Assembly: GCA_958295665.1 (NCBI GenBank)
Contig: OY282558.1
Coordinates: 350,219,034-350,283,033 of the forward strand
Origin: Tipula vernalis
Taxonomy: Eukaryota; Arthropoda; Insecta; Diptera; Tipulidae
Length of the DNA stretch: 64,000 nucleotides
Direction of reading: 5' to 3'
The notes below the pieces were generated by a model, which was given only the letters and a program-made list of their open reading frames with translations, searched no databases and was not told where the DNA came from. The translations under genes were made by a program, and so were the position numbers. Below, piece by piece: positions 38,101 through 53,100 of the stretch. Every line of letters begins with the position of its first letter. Position 1 is the stretch's first letter.

Positions 38101-41100
38101 GACTAGGCATTAGTTAAGCGAGATTAGCGTATTTTTCGAGATTAGCTGTAGTATCTCAAGTGAAAGATTGGATAATAGCGTTTTATTTCGAGCATAGTGA
38201 CTAAGCGCGGATAGTGAACTAATCCATCAATATTTTGAAGTTTATCTCTTTTTATTGAGTTTAATGAAAGTACTGGTTTAGGGCGCCATGATGTGTAAAC
38301 GTTAAAATAAAATTCCAAATACATGTTGATACATGAACTGTCATTAATATTTCAAAAGTAAAAAACAAAATAAAATTTTAATTATAATTAAAGCAATTAA
38401 ATGATAATTTATTTTTTTAATATTTATTTGGTTTTTATTTTGATTTGTTTTTCAAAAAAATTAGCTCAATCAAGTGGGATGACATTTGTATTAATATCGG
38501 TACCATAAACTCATGGCGTCACTAGCTAAACCTTAGTTTGTCAATGCAATTAGATGAGTCTCAGATTAGCTAATCACGCTTAGCTAATCTCTAGTCTGTC
38601 AGTGGTGTTACAGAGCTTTCGAAAGTATTCTTTAATATTCAGGGTTTCATAGAGATTATTCGACATTGTCTGGGGTGATTACGAATAAGGGAATTTAGTC
38701 TAAATTTTCTATCATTTTCAAGATTATTCGTGATTTTTATAATTGCTGGATTTTAGAGATATGTGAGTGGATTCGGTATTCGTAAATCTTCCAATATTTT
38801 CAAGATATTTGAAATTTCGACGATTTTAAGATTCAAAAATGAAATTATTGAGGCATGTTAGAATATTCGAAATTCTTATATTTATTTCAAAATGTTTATA
38901 AGGAATAGGGCCGAAAGGCCCAATGTCGAAAGGCCGAATCTGTCGAAAGGCGGAGTATGTCGAAAGGCTGAAAGGGTCGAAAGGCCGAATATCGAAAAGC
39001 CGAATGTCGAAGGGCCGAATGTCAAAAAGCCGAACGTCGACAGGTCCAATGTCGAAAGGCTGAATCTGTCGAAAGGCCAAATGTGTGGAAAGGCCGAAAT
39101 TGTTGAAAGGCCGAATATCGAAAAGCCGAATTTCGAAAGACCGAATAGCGCGAAAGGCCGAATGTCGAAAAGCCGATTGTGTCCAGAGGCCGAATGTTGA
39201 AAAGCCATTTGTGTCGAAACTGATTTTAATTTTTCACATTTTTATGAATGAAAATTTTCAAAATTTATATTTTTATGAAAACCAAAATTTATATTTTTAT
39301 CAAAAGTTTTGTATGGTAATGTTTAATAGTAAATCGCCTTAAATATTAAAATCTTCTTACGTTTTTTTTTTTTATATAATTAAAAAGTAATTAATTATAA
39401 TAAAAAACGAAAAATAAATAAACTTTTTTTCCGGCAAAATTTGATCAAATTAATATGCTATACACAGGATTTATTAGCACGTATTTTCATATACATTTTA
39501 TTTAAATCATTTTACATTAAGAAATAAATTCAATGGTGTTCAATGTTTCCACACGTTCGGCCATTTGTACCCATTCGGCGTTTCGACCCATTCGGCCTTT
39601 AGACATTCGGCCTTTAAACACTTTCGGCCTTTCGATCCAATTGGCCATTACATATTCCGCCTTTCGGCGTTCGGCCTTTCGACATTCGGCCTTCCGACAT
39701 TCGGTCTTCCGACATTCGGCCTCTTCAACATTGAACTGTTTATAAATATTATTCGTAGTTTTCGAGGCTTCTGATATTATTGGTATTATTAGTTAAGATT
39801 TTAAATAATCAGAAAATGTTAAGAAGGCTTTGTTCAACTTCAAAAAAATGGCTAAACAAAATGTTAAGAATATTTTTTTCTTTTCATTTCAAGTTACTGG
39901 TAAAAAATTAAAAAAAAAAGATACATGTTAAATCCAAAAGTGATTGACTGATTTTTGACTGATTGTGATCTTATCTGACTGAAACTTTGGGTTTGTGATT
40001 ATATGGGATTTTTTTATTTGATCTGAATTAACAGTTCAAATGTCACTTTGTTCTGAAACAACTTTTAAATTATTAAAAGATATTTAAAATAATTTAAAAA
40101 CACTTCGGAAATTTAAAAAAAAATTTTTTTTTTAACAGTATGTAACAAATCATACAGAAAATTCAGTTTCGGTTTTTTTTGGAACTCAAATTACATTTAA
40201 GAACCTGAAAATAATAATGATCATGATATAAATTAATTTACTTTCACGTTTAATATGATACACTATTTAAACCGCCTAAAAAACGATGTTAGATAATTGT
40301 CCGTATACACAAGGAAGTTGAGGGAATTCGGTAAAAAAGTTAGGTCTAATATTTGGTGTTGTAACAAATTCCTTGCAATGACACTTTGCAACCTTCTTTT
40401 CATTGAGAAAGCCAACCTCCAAGTTATTTCGGGTGGAATTTTTGGCCCATTCCTCCACAATGACCCGTTTTAATTGTTCCATTCCGCTAATTTGGTTGGG
40501 GGGATGAGAAAGTGTTGACTTTACATTGTACAATAACCATTCAGGAGGGAGTAACATTTTCCCAGAACTCTTCGGGCTCACTCACATATCCCAATGCATA
40601 TTCCAAGCGCTTTCAATATTTTTTTTGTCGGCAAATACATTTCTTGCGCGTCCTACATAACCGATGATTCTCTTGCTTATGCAAAATATTGCGTATTATC
40701 TGATTTTTTATCGCTCCTTTTTTGCGTTGATAAACTTTGGCAGCGATCGTTGGAGCACTAAGCTTTCGATTCTGTTTTATTTCCTTCTCTGTTAGATGTA
40801 TTTCACCTTTGTTCAGCTTTCGGTTGCGACCACGCCCAGCAACCATCTCTAGCGATTTGGTTTTTTGGGAATTCATCATGATAATTATTATTTTAAGGTT
40901 GTTAAATGTAATTTGAGTTTGAAAAAAGTAAAGACTGATTTTTTTATTTGATTTGTAATTGTTTTTTTTTTATCAATGTTTCTTAGCCGAGGGGTGTACG
41001 GCGAAATTTTGAGACAGTGTATACTTATAGCTCAATCCAAACTAAACTCAACCGCTAAAATTCACACAAAATCTCAAAAATCCCGATGTACCCAAGACTT

Positions 41101-44100
41101 TCACATAACGCTAATATAGTAATAATGTCAAATTGCAGCAAACTCGAATAATCTCTTGTAAAACAATTTTTTGGGATAAAATTAAACCTAATTAAAAAAA
41201 TAATTGAAATCCACCCAAATTCAGAAATCCGACCAACTGGTCGATTTGGTAAGCATTATATGAGTTTCGAGAATTTTTCCTAAATTGCGACATAACTTCA
41301 TTATGTATGCTTAGAGTTTTCGGCAACAGGCTTCCTAGGTGGGATAGTGAAATGTGGATCGATTGCAATTAACTACAACTTGCTGTGCAATGGAAGATGA
41401 CAAATTTGTTACCAAATTGAATAAATGATTCAATACAAATTGTTTACTGGGTAAAAATCGGTTAATATAGTTAGCCATCGGTTAGCCTAAAGTGCATGCC
41501 ACATACAAATGAGAAACCGGACAATTCGGTCGGATTATCGGTTTACATCGCCACATTCAAAAGAATTGTTGGACTGCATAATGACGTCACCAACAATTTA
41601 TATAAACAAATGTTTAGTATTTTGTAAACAAATATAAAGTTCTTACCGTATTCATTTTAAATTATTATTATTGTTACTACAGCACAACATATAAAGGAAA
41701 ACGCCATTTATTTGACACTGAAACCAAAATCAAAGCCGACAAAAAAATCTGGTGAGAAATGATGGGTTCGTAAAACAGCAAAAATGTGTTCTTTAGCCGA
41801 CAAAAATTATACCATTCAAAATTTTGACGGACGGATTTTATTTTGACGGCCGGCAAAATGTATCATTAGGTTTTTTTGAATGAAATTGTATTAATTTTAT
41901 TAAAAATGTCCATGAATGTAATAGTTATCATCAATTCAAACATTTTTTCTAATAATTATTATGTTGTAAGTTTTCTCTTTTTGTCAAAAAATGGATTTGA
42001 CGGTTTCAAATGCAGGTTTGCTGTTTGTGCATGGGGCATCGCCTTTAGTATGTTTCGATTTCCCTAGCAGTAATATCTTCAATAGCTATATGCGGCTAGG
42101 TCTAAGCAAGCAATTTCAAATTTTCAAGTAATTAGTTTTATTTGGCTTTATATGAAAGCGTTCCAAAGTAGGTACCAAAATCAATTTATACATAAGTTGA
42201 AATTTCTAACAAAAAAAAGCAAAAAAAATTGATTTTAGGATGAGCGAAAATTTAAATCAGAAGCAGGCACTAGCCGAGATTAATGGAGAAGTAAAATGGC
42301 CAAATTTTATTGCTGCGAATTTTATAGTCGACCAGAATGACTTTTTATTTTTAATTCTAAGTTTAAAGTGTTAAATTGTCATGAACTTTCGAAGGTTTAA
42401 GATGGTATAGGTAGTCGTTTAGTTTTTGAAAATTTTTCAAATTTAAAACAATTTTAAGAATTTTAATTACTTAAGAATAATCAATGTTTTCAATATCTAG
42501 TATCGTGGGGCTTATGCTCTCTAAAGAAATTTAAATCTTAAAATGTTATCGTCATGCAAATTATTTTCGTAATTATAAGGATATTATTATTTATAAAACC
42601 ATAAATTTATTAATATTATAAATTATTTTAAATTAACATTTTATTCTCTATAATCCCAATGAAAATGATTTTTTTCGTCGTATAAATAAATACATAAATT
42701 AATTAAATTAAAAATATAGAAAATAACAAACTAAAGGATAAAATTTAATTAATAACATTTTATATGTAAGTATATCGGTATTTTTATTTAAACATATTTA
42801 GATTATTAGATCAATCGTGCTTCGTGCCACACAGAGGAGATAAGAAGATTTTTTTTTTCTCAAAATCATTTTAGTCAAGAAATAAAAATTAAAATAAAAA
42901 AATTAATTAAAATCAGCTATTAAATTACCTATTAAAAAAAATTGTTTTAATTGATTTAAGATTTTTTTTTAGTATTTACGGATAATATGTACATAACAAT
43001 TAATTAGTAATTTATATTAAATATTTTTTTATTAAATTATTAAAAAGGAATTAATTAAAAGCATATCTTTTTACATTTAAACAAAATCAAATCAAAATAA
43101 ATAAATAAAGCAATTTCTTTTCAATTATTATATTTAAATTTTATTTTATCGAGAAATAAAACAAAATAAAAAAAAAAATGAAAATTGGGATTTTAGTTGT
43201 TTAACAAAATTTTTTTTGAGGTCTAGGAGACAGACAATGACAAAGACATTGTGAAATAAACAAAAATAATTAGAAAACAAAACAATATTTAAATTAAATT
43301 AATAATAAATAAAACATTTCTTATTTTGTGTTTTTAATTTACATAAAAACAAAATCATAAAAAATAAATTAATTTAATAATTTTGTTTAATTTAGATTTT
43401 TGAAGGAAATTAATTTAAATGTAATCAAAACCAAAAAATTAAATTATAAAAAACCAAAATTAACAAACAGAAAATAAAAAATGAACTGAAATCCGTTCGA
43501 CTCACTCACGACTCACAGTGCATTTCATCGCTATCGTCTCCTGGTCCACAGTTTTTAGTTCCATCACATTTTAATTTGTCAGCAATACAAAAACCTGAGC
43601 TTACACAATGAAAATGGTATGTTGATTCACACATTAATGATAATGAGGTTGGTGGTCCGGGACCTGTATCTTGTACCTCAGTCCATACTATACGGAAGCC
43701 CTTTATTATTTTTTTTTTTTGTTGGGTTAATTTAGAATTTTGATTTTTAAATAAAGTTAAATTTTACAATCTTTATAATATTGAGCATTTTACCTGTGCG
43801 CCAATTGTTTTATCTGTGGTAGTAAAGGTAATTCGTGCTGATTGTCCTTGCGATAAATGATGCCAATTTTCAGTTGGTGGTTTTTCACCACAAATTTCGA
43901 GCGGCGATGCATCCGAATCTAGTGCTGTCCACAATCGAACTACCGCTGCGGGACAACCTCGACCTAATTAGGAGAAGAAAGAAAACAAAAAAACGAAATT
44001 AAAAATTTGTTTACGTAATATATTTTATCATAAATTACTTGATGGATCGCCTTCAACTGAAAAGAATTCAAAATTTATTGATAATTTATATCCTAAACGT

Positions 44101-47100
44101 GCCGTTATAAACCAATTGCATGTTCGTGATGCCAGTCCTTTGCCCGGTCCTTCGTAATTGGTCGGAAAATTGGGCGATGTAATTACACCCGAATCCTGCC
44201 CGGTAAAATTACCGCCACAGTCACCAAAAACCGATTTTGCGACTTCAAAAACATATCGTGCCTTAAAACCGCTCGCCACATTTTCTTGGTCCGTATGCAA
44301 TATGACACGAATGCCGACAGCGCCTCGAGGGCTCTCGACAGGTCCGGGCGCAGTCATACCACAGTATCGTCCAAGAAATCGATCGGTACGATCACGAAAT
44401 AATATATACATTTCTAACCAATCTTCGTAGCAGACGGCAGCGCTATGTAATGGATAAACAAAAATTAAATTAGTGGTTAATGATCGTAATATTTGTTTAC
44501 TTACCCATATGCACTTCCAGTAGTATTGGCTTTAACTTTAAAATGATCAAAAACAATAACAACTTGCTCATTTGGAGTAGCCAGGAAGACATAAGAACAG
44601 TTCGTTTCAGAGGGATAATTTGAGGGATAACGTGGACTATTAAATTCGCCCTTTTTACGCGACGTACTACGATACGTAAAACTACAAGTACCGTCTGGCG
44701 CTGCGGTACCTGGAATTTTGTATTCTGTTTCAAATGTATATTTGCCCTTGAATCCACGGCCTAATGCATCACCCGAACTAAATACCATCACCAAACGTGG
44801 ACCATCACTGACCACACTCATGTGGGCTATATTGCCGCATAGCTCGTAATCAAATTTGTCATACGAATCGGTTGTCTCTTGGCCTTTGAGGTATACTTTG
44901 AGATATCCATCGGAACAATTCGTGCTGTTGAAGAAATTTAATAAAAATAATTTCGAAAATGAAATTTAAATGAATTTTTTGGAAATAATAGATCAAAGTT
45001 AACTCAATGGTGGTTAACCATTATTGCCGACCATCCTATCCTCCATACTCAAACTTGTAAGATGAAATGAACTTAAGAAAACAATTTAGGTGGGAGTGAG
45101 TAGACAAGCTAGTTCTGGTTCAATCGTATTAAACGCTTATTAAATTTAATTTTGGGGATACAATTGATCCTATAGTTAGAGTTTAAACCTGAAGGCGTTG
45201 CGTTTAAAATCTTTGAAGGTACAACACCAATGAGCCAAAAACGACGTTATCTGTTTTGGCTACGGAAACAGCATGTTTTAGACAATTCTAAAATAATATT
45301 TACGAAGAAATTATGGAATAAGATTACATAAATGGGAAGGAACTGGGTTATTTCACCGTTCACAACGCCCGAACCATTATAGGGAATTTCTTTATCTCAG
45401 GTTATCAGGCTATGTGCAGTAGAACCAGTTTTATGTTTGTTTTATACTTACTCGGGTTTCGATGGACCTTTCGTTATCTCAACCATTGAAAAATCTAATT
45501 TAACCCGTTCTAAATGCTGGGCATCTTGCATACCATAGATAAAATATCGACAAACCACTTTCGGTATATAGGGGTAGGGATAATTTGGTGAATAAACGTA
45601 TCCAGATGATTTCTTTTTCGATAAAATTTTTTGATCACATTCAGTTCCTCGTAAGTGTTCTCCTGCATTTTCACCTGAAATGTAGATAGTAAAACAAATA
45701 AAAAATCGGAGTTGGTTATTTTGAGATACACTAAATTTGATTTTTGTTTACTTACGTATAAAATCTAATTTTACAAAACTTTCACTAAATTCATAAATTC
45801 CTTTAAAGCCACGATTTTGTGTAATTGCAGTTCTTTGTAATGTACTAAAATGGATAAAAAGGCTGGACTCACTTGAATATAAAACTAAATTTCTCTGTTG
45901 GCCACAATATGTACCAATTAGGCCTGATGAATTATCAGGACCATCGTAAATCTTAACAAAGTCAAATGGACAACTGAAAATATTTTGGTTTTGTTTAAAT
46001 ATTTGTATAGTAATGCATTTTATGTTATCCCGCATGCAATTTGATAATTTACTTACTGCGGTCCACCAAAGAATAGATCAAAATCTCGAAATTCTATTCT
46101 AATACGTTGACTGGATTTACCAATAAATTGATATGTGCACGACATATCTTTTGGATAGGCACCTGGATAGGTTGGTGAAATGATATTACCTGTACGATTA
46201 ACAGCAAAATTTACTGTATATGAGCATGGTGAACCAACAATAGGCGTTCCAATTTCATATTCGGCTGTAAATAAATTTATAATGTATTAATTTAGTATGA
46301 AATCTCGTAAAAATCTCGGCTAAAACCTGTAGGTACTTACATTCGTTTATAAATGAATAACGCCCACTAAATAATTCCGGTGTTGATGCATTTTTTATTG
46401 TAAAAAATGATAATGCTAACGCTCGATATAATGAAATACGGCGACGTGGTGGTATCGGACCACAATAACGTCCACCAAATGGTGAATTTATTAAATCAGC
46501 TGGATCTGAAGATTGAACTTCGGCGTATATATCCAAATATTCATGAACACATCTGTATTTACGGTTGTATAGGCAACATTCCAAGCATTTTGTTGTGGTG
46601 GTTGATAATATTGGTAGAGATTCGTTTCAATTTGAAAAATATGAAAATAAAACAAATATCGATGAGAAAATATGAAATTGTTTTGTTGTTGTGGCGTATC
46701 GGAAAATGTTTGTTTGTTTGTTTGTCAATATTAGGTTTGTTTGAAATAAAACTAAAAATCCAATTTGCATGGAAAATATTATTTATTTTGATTAGGGTAT
46801 CATTATGTACGAGTACTTGGGTTTGAATTATGCGAAATGTTTAAAAATATTTTGTTTATTTGGTAAAGTCGAAGGGGAATACATCACTATTCTCTAATTA
46901 TATGAAATACAATATTTTTGGTAATTCGCTTGGCGTTTTAGAAATAATATCTACTTAATCGTACTAACAAGGATGTTAGTAAAATATTTATTGAAAACGT
47001 GTGAAAGGTTGACAAATTACGCAAAAATCAAACTACAACTTTCTAGACGAATTAACAGATTTGGTGTAGGATTTTAATTGGATGAAAGTTTAATGCTCCA

Positions 47101-50100
47101 AATCTGTGTTGTCCAACCTCTTTGAGATCAATGGCCTTATTAATAACAAAAATATTGCTCGAGGACCGAAATGAAATTAAGTAGTGAATCTAAATACCAC
47201 AAATAAAAATAGATATAATATTAAACAATCTCATCCTATTCTTCCTTCCCTTAATAATTTGAATTCAGTTTTCATTCAGCAATTAACTAGTTAAAAATAA
47301 AAAACTAATTAAAAATCAGACAATGGGCGAAACCTTTAAATATTTCTTCATTGCCCATAGTTTAAAAACGCTCAACTGACATTTAACAGAATTTAACCAG
47401 CGTAACACTGAAATCAGTATAAAATTAGGAGTATGATTTAAAGTTTGAAGTATTATTTTGATCCTTTCTTTCGTATCATTTTGCTCCAGAAAGTTTATTA
47501 TGCTCGTCCCTATTGCAGAATATTTAACAAAGTTTTATTACTGCAAAATGTACTGCTTTAAAATATTCTTCGGCTCACCTTTGGTAGTCTCGTGACTATG
47601 AAAACTAATTTGAATAGTTCGATCGATGTCCAAAAACTTTAAGAAGTTTATCCTAAGTTAGAACTAAACCAACAAGAACAACAGAATAATGTAAATGGAT
47701 AAGCAAATATGAAAATAATTAACATTTAGGCGAACATTTCTCAATAAATAATTTTAAACTTTTATTTATTGTTTTAATTAAATTAAGTTTTATTATATTC
47801 AAATCAAATTGTTTTATTTAACCTAAAAAAAAAAATTTGCTAGATTAACCTACATAAGTGGGTGTCTGTTAAACCACTTTAAAAGTTATGTTTTTCACAT
47901 AACAAAATTGCCACATTTGGAACAACCTAGTTTTTGTACAATTTAGGATTCTCTTGAGAAAGTCCGTATCTTAAGATTTTCCATAATTATCACCAATGTC
48001 ATTATGATTTTTTGATGGATCTCTGCTAAAAGACTATAAGCATGCCAAACAATATGAAAAGCTAATACCTTTCATACAGTCAAATTCCCATATTTGTAAA
48101 TTTAGTGTTTAGGATTTTCTTAAGAAAAACCGAATCTTAAGTTTTTCTATATTTATCACTAATATCATTATGATTTTTTGATAGGTCTCTGCTAAAACTT
48201 GAAATCTGTACCATGCAAGAGCATGCGTAACCTTTCAAAAAGCTAATGCCTTTCACATGGTCAAATTTACTATATGACTTTTTTCGACTTTTCTATTCAA
48301 TTTTTACATTCGCAATATTTTTGATTGGTGAATCAGAAAACAAAGAGGCCAATCACTCATAATATACCAACAAAGTACAAATATCATTCCCCCTATACTT
48401 TACTCCAAAAGTTATACCAATGTATCTATTCTTACAATATGAGAACCCTCCTTGAGTTCCTTTGTTAGTAGTTTGGTTTCGTACTGAAAAGTTAGTCTAC
48501 TCATCAGGTAGCTACGACCAAACTACGAAAATACAATTCTCACTTAATATATAAAGTACCAAGTAAGAACGTACTGATCTAGTGAATTATATTCACTAAA
48601 TCAAAAACCCAAGGAAAACCCTCATTTGTGCTTGTATTATGTCCACACAATTAATTAAGAGGATGATGATTAAACAACAACTGATAATAATAACTGATTA
48701 AAAGACAAATTTAAACTTCTTAATCAATTATTTTCCCTTAGATTTTTGATTTAGTGAATATAATTCACTAGATCAGTCCGTTTTGACTAGGTGCTTTATG
48801 TATTAAGCGAGAATTGTACAATATTTCTGTAGTTTAGTCGTAGCTACCTGTTAAGTAGACAAACTTTTCAGTACGAAACCAAACTACCAACAAAGGAACT
48901 AAAGGACTCAAGGAGAAACGGACTTTCTTAAGAAAATCCTATATAGTAAATTTACAAATACCGAATTTTGACCATATAAAAAATATTAGCTTGTCGTATG
49001 GTTTGGCCTGCTTGAAGTTTTAGCAGAGGCCAGAAATATGGAAATTCTAAAAATACGAACTTTCTTAAGAAATCATAAACTGTAAGTTTACAAATATTGC
49101 TATTGACTATGTGAAAGGCATTAGCTTTTCAAATGGTTTGGCACGCTAAGTTTAGCCTTAGTATAGGACCTATCAAAAGAAAAAAAAAAAAAAAATCAGT
49201 GAGATTTGTGATAATTTCTAAAATCTTAAGATAACCTTTTTTTTTTTTTGGTTTTAATCTATGCAATCTGTTCTCGGGCTCGGCACTCCCAACTCTTTCG
49301 CAGTTTACTTTTACCGTCCTACTTTACGTAGTAATAGTAGCCAAATCGAGGACGTACCGGCTTATAGACCCGTTTTGTATAAACCACCTGCACTGCACAT
49401 TGCATTGCTTCATGCCAACCTATAGTGCTGACATGAAAGGTGGGTCGGTCCATGGATTCTGCACTCTCATCAGAGGGTCATAGATGTGTTCATCTTCATC
49501 ACCGATCATAATCAGATGATGAAAAATCCCTTTTGCATCCCGCCCCTAACTAAAGGGATTCGAACCCGGTACCTCTCGATCCAACCGCCGCAGCTTTAAC
49601 CACTGCGCCGTTTGCTCGGTGATAAACTTTTTTCTTCAAAGAAAGTTAGTCGTATCTTTTAAATTTTGGCTGATTATATTTTAGATAAATAAGATAATTA
49701 GATACCCATAAAATGTTTAATTAATTTTCATTAAAAACTAATGTTTTACACATTTTGTATTAAGAAATTTTCGCCTAAATGTCATTAACTTTATTTAATT
49801 ATTCATATTAGTCGCATTTTTCGACGTTTGATCTGATCCAGGGGTGAGATGTTGTAACCATCACGTTTTTCGCTTCGATGCATTTTCGATAGAATATGTA
49901 AATTAGAATTAAACCAATAATTGTTTTTATTGGTTTAATTCTAATTTACATATTTAGGATAAACTTCATAGAAGTACTATAGCGTCTGAAGTTTGTGCTT
50001 TATTAATCCTATTTTTTTTTTAAATTCCTATTTAGGCGGAACTTCATTGCATAAAAAATATGCTCCAACAGTTATTAAATTGACAGTATAATGGTTGCAA

Positions 50101-53100
50101 GACGGTAATCTTCGAAGATTAAATTGGAATTTTCGGACTTCGGCTGTTTTCAAAACCTATACTTATTTCTTACTTATTGACTTATTCGACGCCATCTTAA
50201 ATAAGGAAGCAAAATCATTCGAATTGATTTCACTTACTTATTGTGACAGAAACAACAAAAATTCATTTGTTGTCCAATAAAAAAAATTGAAACCGGCTCG
50301 TACGAAAAAACCAAAACGTCAAACAGGCTCATCGGAGAATGATGATGAATTCCTACAGTTAACTGATTAGTTAACTGGTACCGATTCAGAAGAGGAATTT
50401 TCTGGAAATAAATGCGTCGCTTGTGGCGAAGACTACCGCCAAACAACAAAAAATGAAGATTGGATCCAATGCATCCATTGTAAATTTTGGCTTCATGAAT
50501 TTTGCTCATCTTTTGAAAACATCTGCGACAAATGTGGATCAATGTCCTTTTGGACTGTGCCATCTCCACCTCTCTGTTTTAGGTGAAATGGAGCGTTAGG
50601 ATTTTTTTATTTTATTTTTTAGCTATCTTGAAGTAAACTATAGATGTATTAATGTTTTAAAATAAAGTTGGAATTTATGTTTAGTTTCTAAAACACGTTT
50701 TGTTTTATTTTTAACATTAAATTTACAAAAGTTACAGCCATTCTAAAAAGTGTGTACCATCTCCCCTCGACTTACCCTATGTCTGCAGTATATGCAGCAC
50801 GATATATGTTTCTTTCTCTTCATAGATCTTTCAAAATTCTTTCTTGTTTGTCAAGAAAGTGACTGCAGAAATCCCCTTCCAGTCATATTTTTATATTCCA
50901 AAGAATCTCTGAGTAGATTTCGTACACCAACTTTAACTGATGTATTTTGAACTTTTACTAAACTGTCGTTATCTAAATCTCAAGCAAATTATGTAAATTT
51001 GTTCGCAAATTTGACATGTGTTGTGACTTAACATATCTGCTAAGCTGGCTGTACTGGTAAAGGGCAAGAAATAGTTAAATTGTGAAAATCTTGCCAAATA
51101 ATAAAAAGTTAACATGTGTAATAACTGAAAGTAGGTAGAATACATAAAGGCAATTTTTGTCTCGGCAATTTCTCATTGCATTCAAATATACGTATCGCTA
51201 TTAGCAAATTATTGATCCTGTGGTCGGCCATATAAATAGAAAACAATTTTTCAAAAGTTCCAAAGTCAAATGATTTTTCTCGAATGTCTGTAGTATGCAC
51301 TTGATGTAAAAATTATGAAATGGCCGGTCCCTGGATTCGGCCATCTAAATAACAAGCAATACTACGGACATTCGAGGAAAATCATTTGATTTTGGGACTT
51401 TTGATTTTTGTAGAAAAAATTTCGTCGGCGGAAAATCGTACAACATTTGATGCAAATATTGCTTGTTATTTCGATGGAAGACCCCAGATTCCGGCCATTT
51501 GATTATTTTTTCATCAAATGCCTATTAAGGCCATTCTAGAAAAACCAAATGACTTTGGGATTTTTGATTTTTGTTTAACAAAATTAGTCATCTCCATCGT
51601 TTGTTCGACCATACAAAAATCGCCTAAATGTATACTAATTACTTTAATCACAGTTCTACATTATTTGGTAATTGCTAAGAACTTTACTTCGGTGTTATTT
51701 TCTATTATCTTACAAGACAAAATAATGTTTATCTCCACAAGGGATGGCGGTAATTTTTTTTTACTTTTTAAGGTATAAGTTAGTAGTCCGAGGCGAAGCC
51801 TATAATTATATCAAGAAAACCAAAAAACTTACCCGCGCGCGGGGCATAACGTTCTTTTTTCACTACCAATAGAAAAATCTTAAATGTAAGATATTCGTAC
51901 GGAATTAGGTTTCATTAGCGATCATTTTTCCATAAAGGCAAATGACATAAATAACCAAATCCGAAAAAATTAAATCACGTTAAGTATTGCAAATAATTTA
52001 AATCTGTATTATTTTAAATTAAGCACGGAAAGTGGCCAGCAACAAAAATAGTAGTAGTATTAGTTATAGTTGCTTTGAATTTATTTTATTTTAGTAGTGA
52101 CAAAAATTGTGGGTGTAGCGACAAAAATTATTTCGCCAGAGGGCGGCAATAACTTTGATGTTGAAGAGAACATTCAAGGAATACTGATAAATATCCTTTA
52201 TGCTTCATCGATCCTTTATAAAGTAATAAAATTTCGTAGAATTAAAATATAATTTACAAACGAAATACACCAACATTATTGCTGAACTATTAGAAAAATC
52301 AATTTAACTACATATATACAATACATTAGAACAATGCAAGAAAGAAATATAATTTCTATTCAAACCATTATCTTATGTACTTAAAATGGATTTAACACAA
52401 AAAGAAAAAAAAAACGAATTAAAAATTGTATTCAAGACAAGAATACAAATTTATGATGCATAATCTCGAGCAAGACACAAAGAAAATTCTAAATGCGATT
52501 ATTTTTGAATAATTAATTATTTATTTAACATTTATATTTTAATATCGATAAGCGTAGGATAAAACCTACGCGTTTTTTTGAAAAATAATTTATGGAAAGA
52601 CAGTCAGTATCTTTTCGTAGATCCGCAATTTCTAAAATTAAGATGCTGTTTAATTTTCACTTATTTTATTGCCTCAACGCAAATAAATAAAATTTCAATC
52701 AATATATGTATTTAATTTAAAATGGTATCACTTTAAAATTACAAAATAAATAATTCAGTTGAAGTAACGAAACCCAAAAAAAAAAATCATTCATGTAAAT
52801 GCAATTTCACTATGTCTGACGATTTCAGTTTTCAATCTTGAAATGGATGAACTCAATAAGCGCGGGATGAAAATTTTCATTGTAAATTGATTTCTTGAAA
52901 TGAATTCGTCAATTATGAAATATAATAATAATGTACTTATTTGCCAAATGTATATAACACCCAACCTACACAAATTTCCCGTACACCTAATAATATACCG
53001 GTGCTTTACAGACAATATTTTGATTAGCTGTTTGTTTATTTATAGGGTAAAATTATGTCAGTAAAAAAAAATGGTTAATCCATAAAAATACAGGGATTAG

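Noticed and set aside
38892..39342. Several overlapping ORFs in the 39-kb region with RPNVE-like repeats
   Set aside because: They are translations of the 15-bp minisatellite, which is open in many frames on both strands; no start context or domain.
38909..39735. CRISPR-like repeat array
   Set aside because: Units are directly adjacent with no spacers, diverged and inverted as a pair, in a eukaryotic genome.
43510..43516. Alternative exon 11 donor 7 nt downstream (GAGTC|GTGAGT)
   Set aside because: It leaves phase 2, which does not fit exon 12 or the alternative last exon; the upstream donor fits both and keeps the LDLa cysteine.
45510..45731. Minus-strand ORF at the position of exon 7
   Set aside because: Wrong frame; the phase-consistent exon 45452-45674 with CUB pattern uses another frame.
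46407..46826. 139-residue plus-strand ORF
   Set aside because: Antisense to exon 4 of the CUB gene, then AT-rich intron; no domain.
49545..49620. A functional tRNA gene
   Set aside because: The B box is perfect, but the acceptor stem is not evident and the sequence runs into a 300-bp body with an A-rich tail and target duplication, so it is a SINE.
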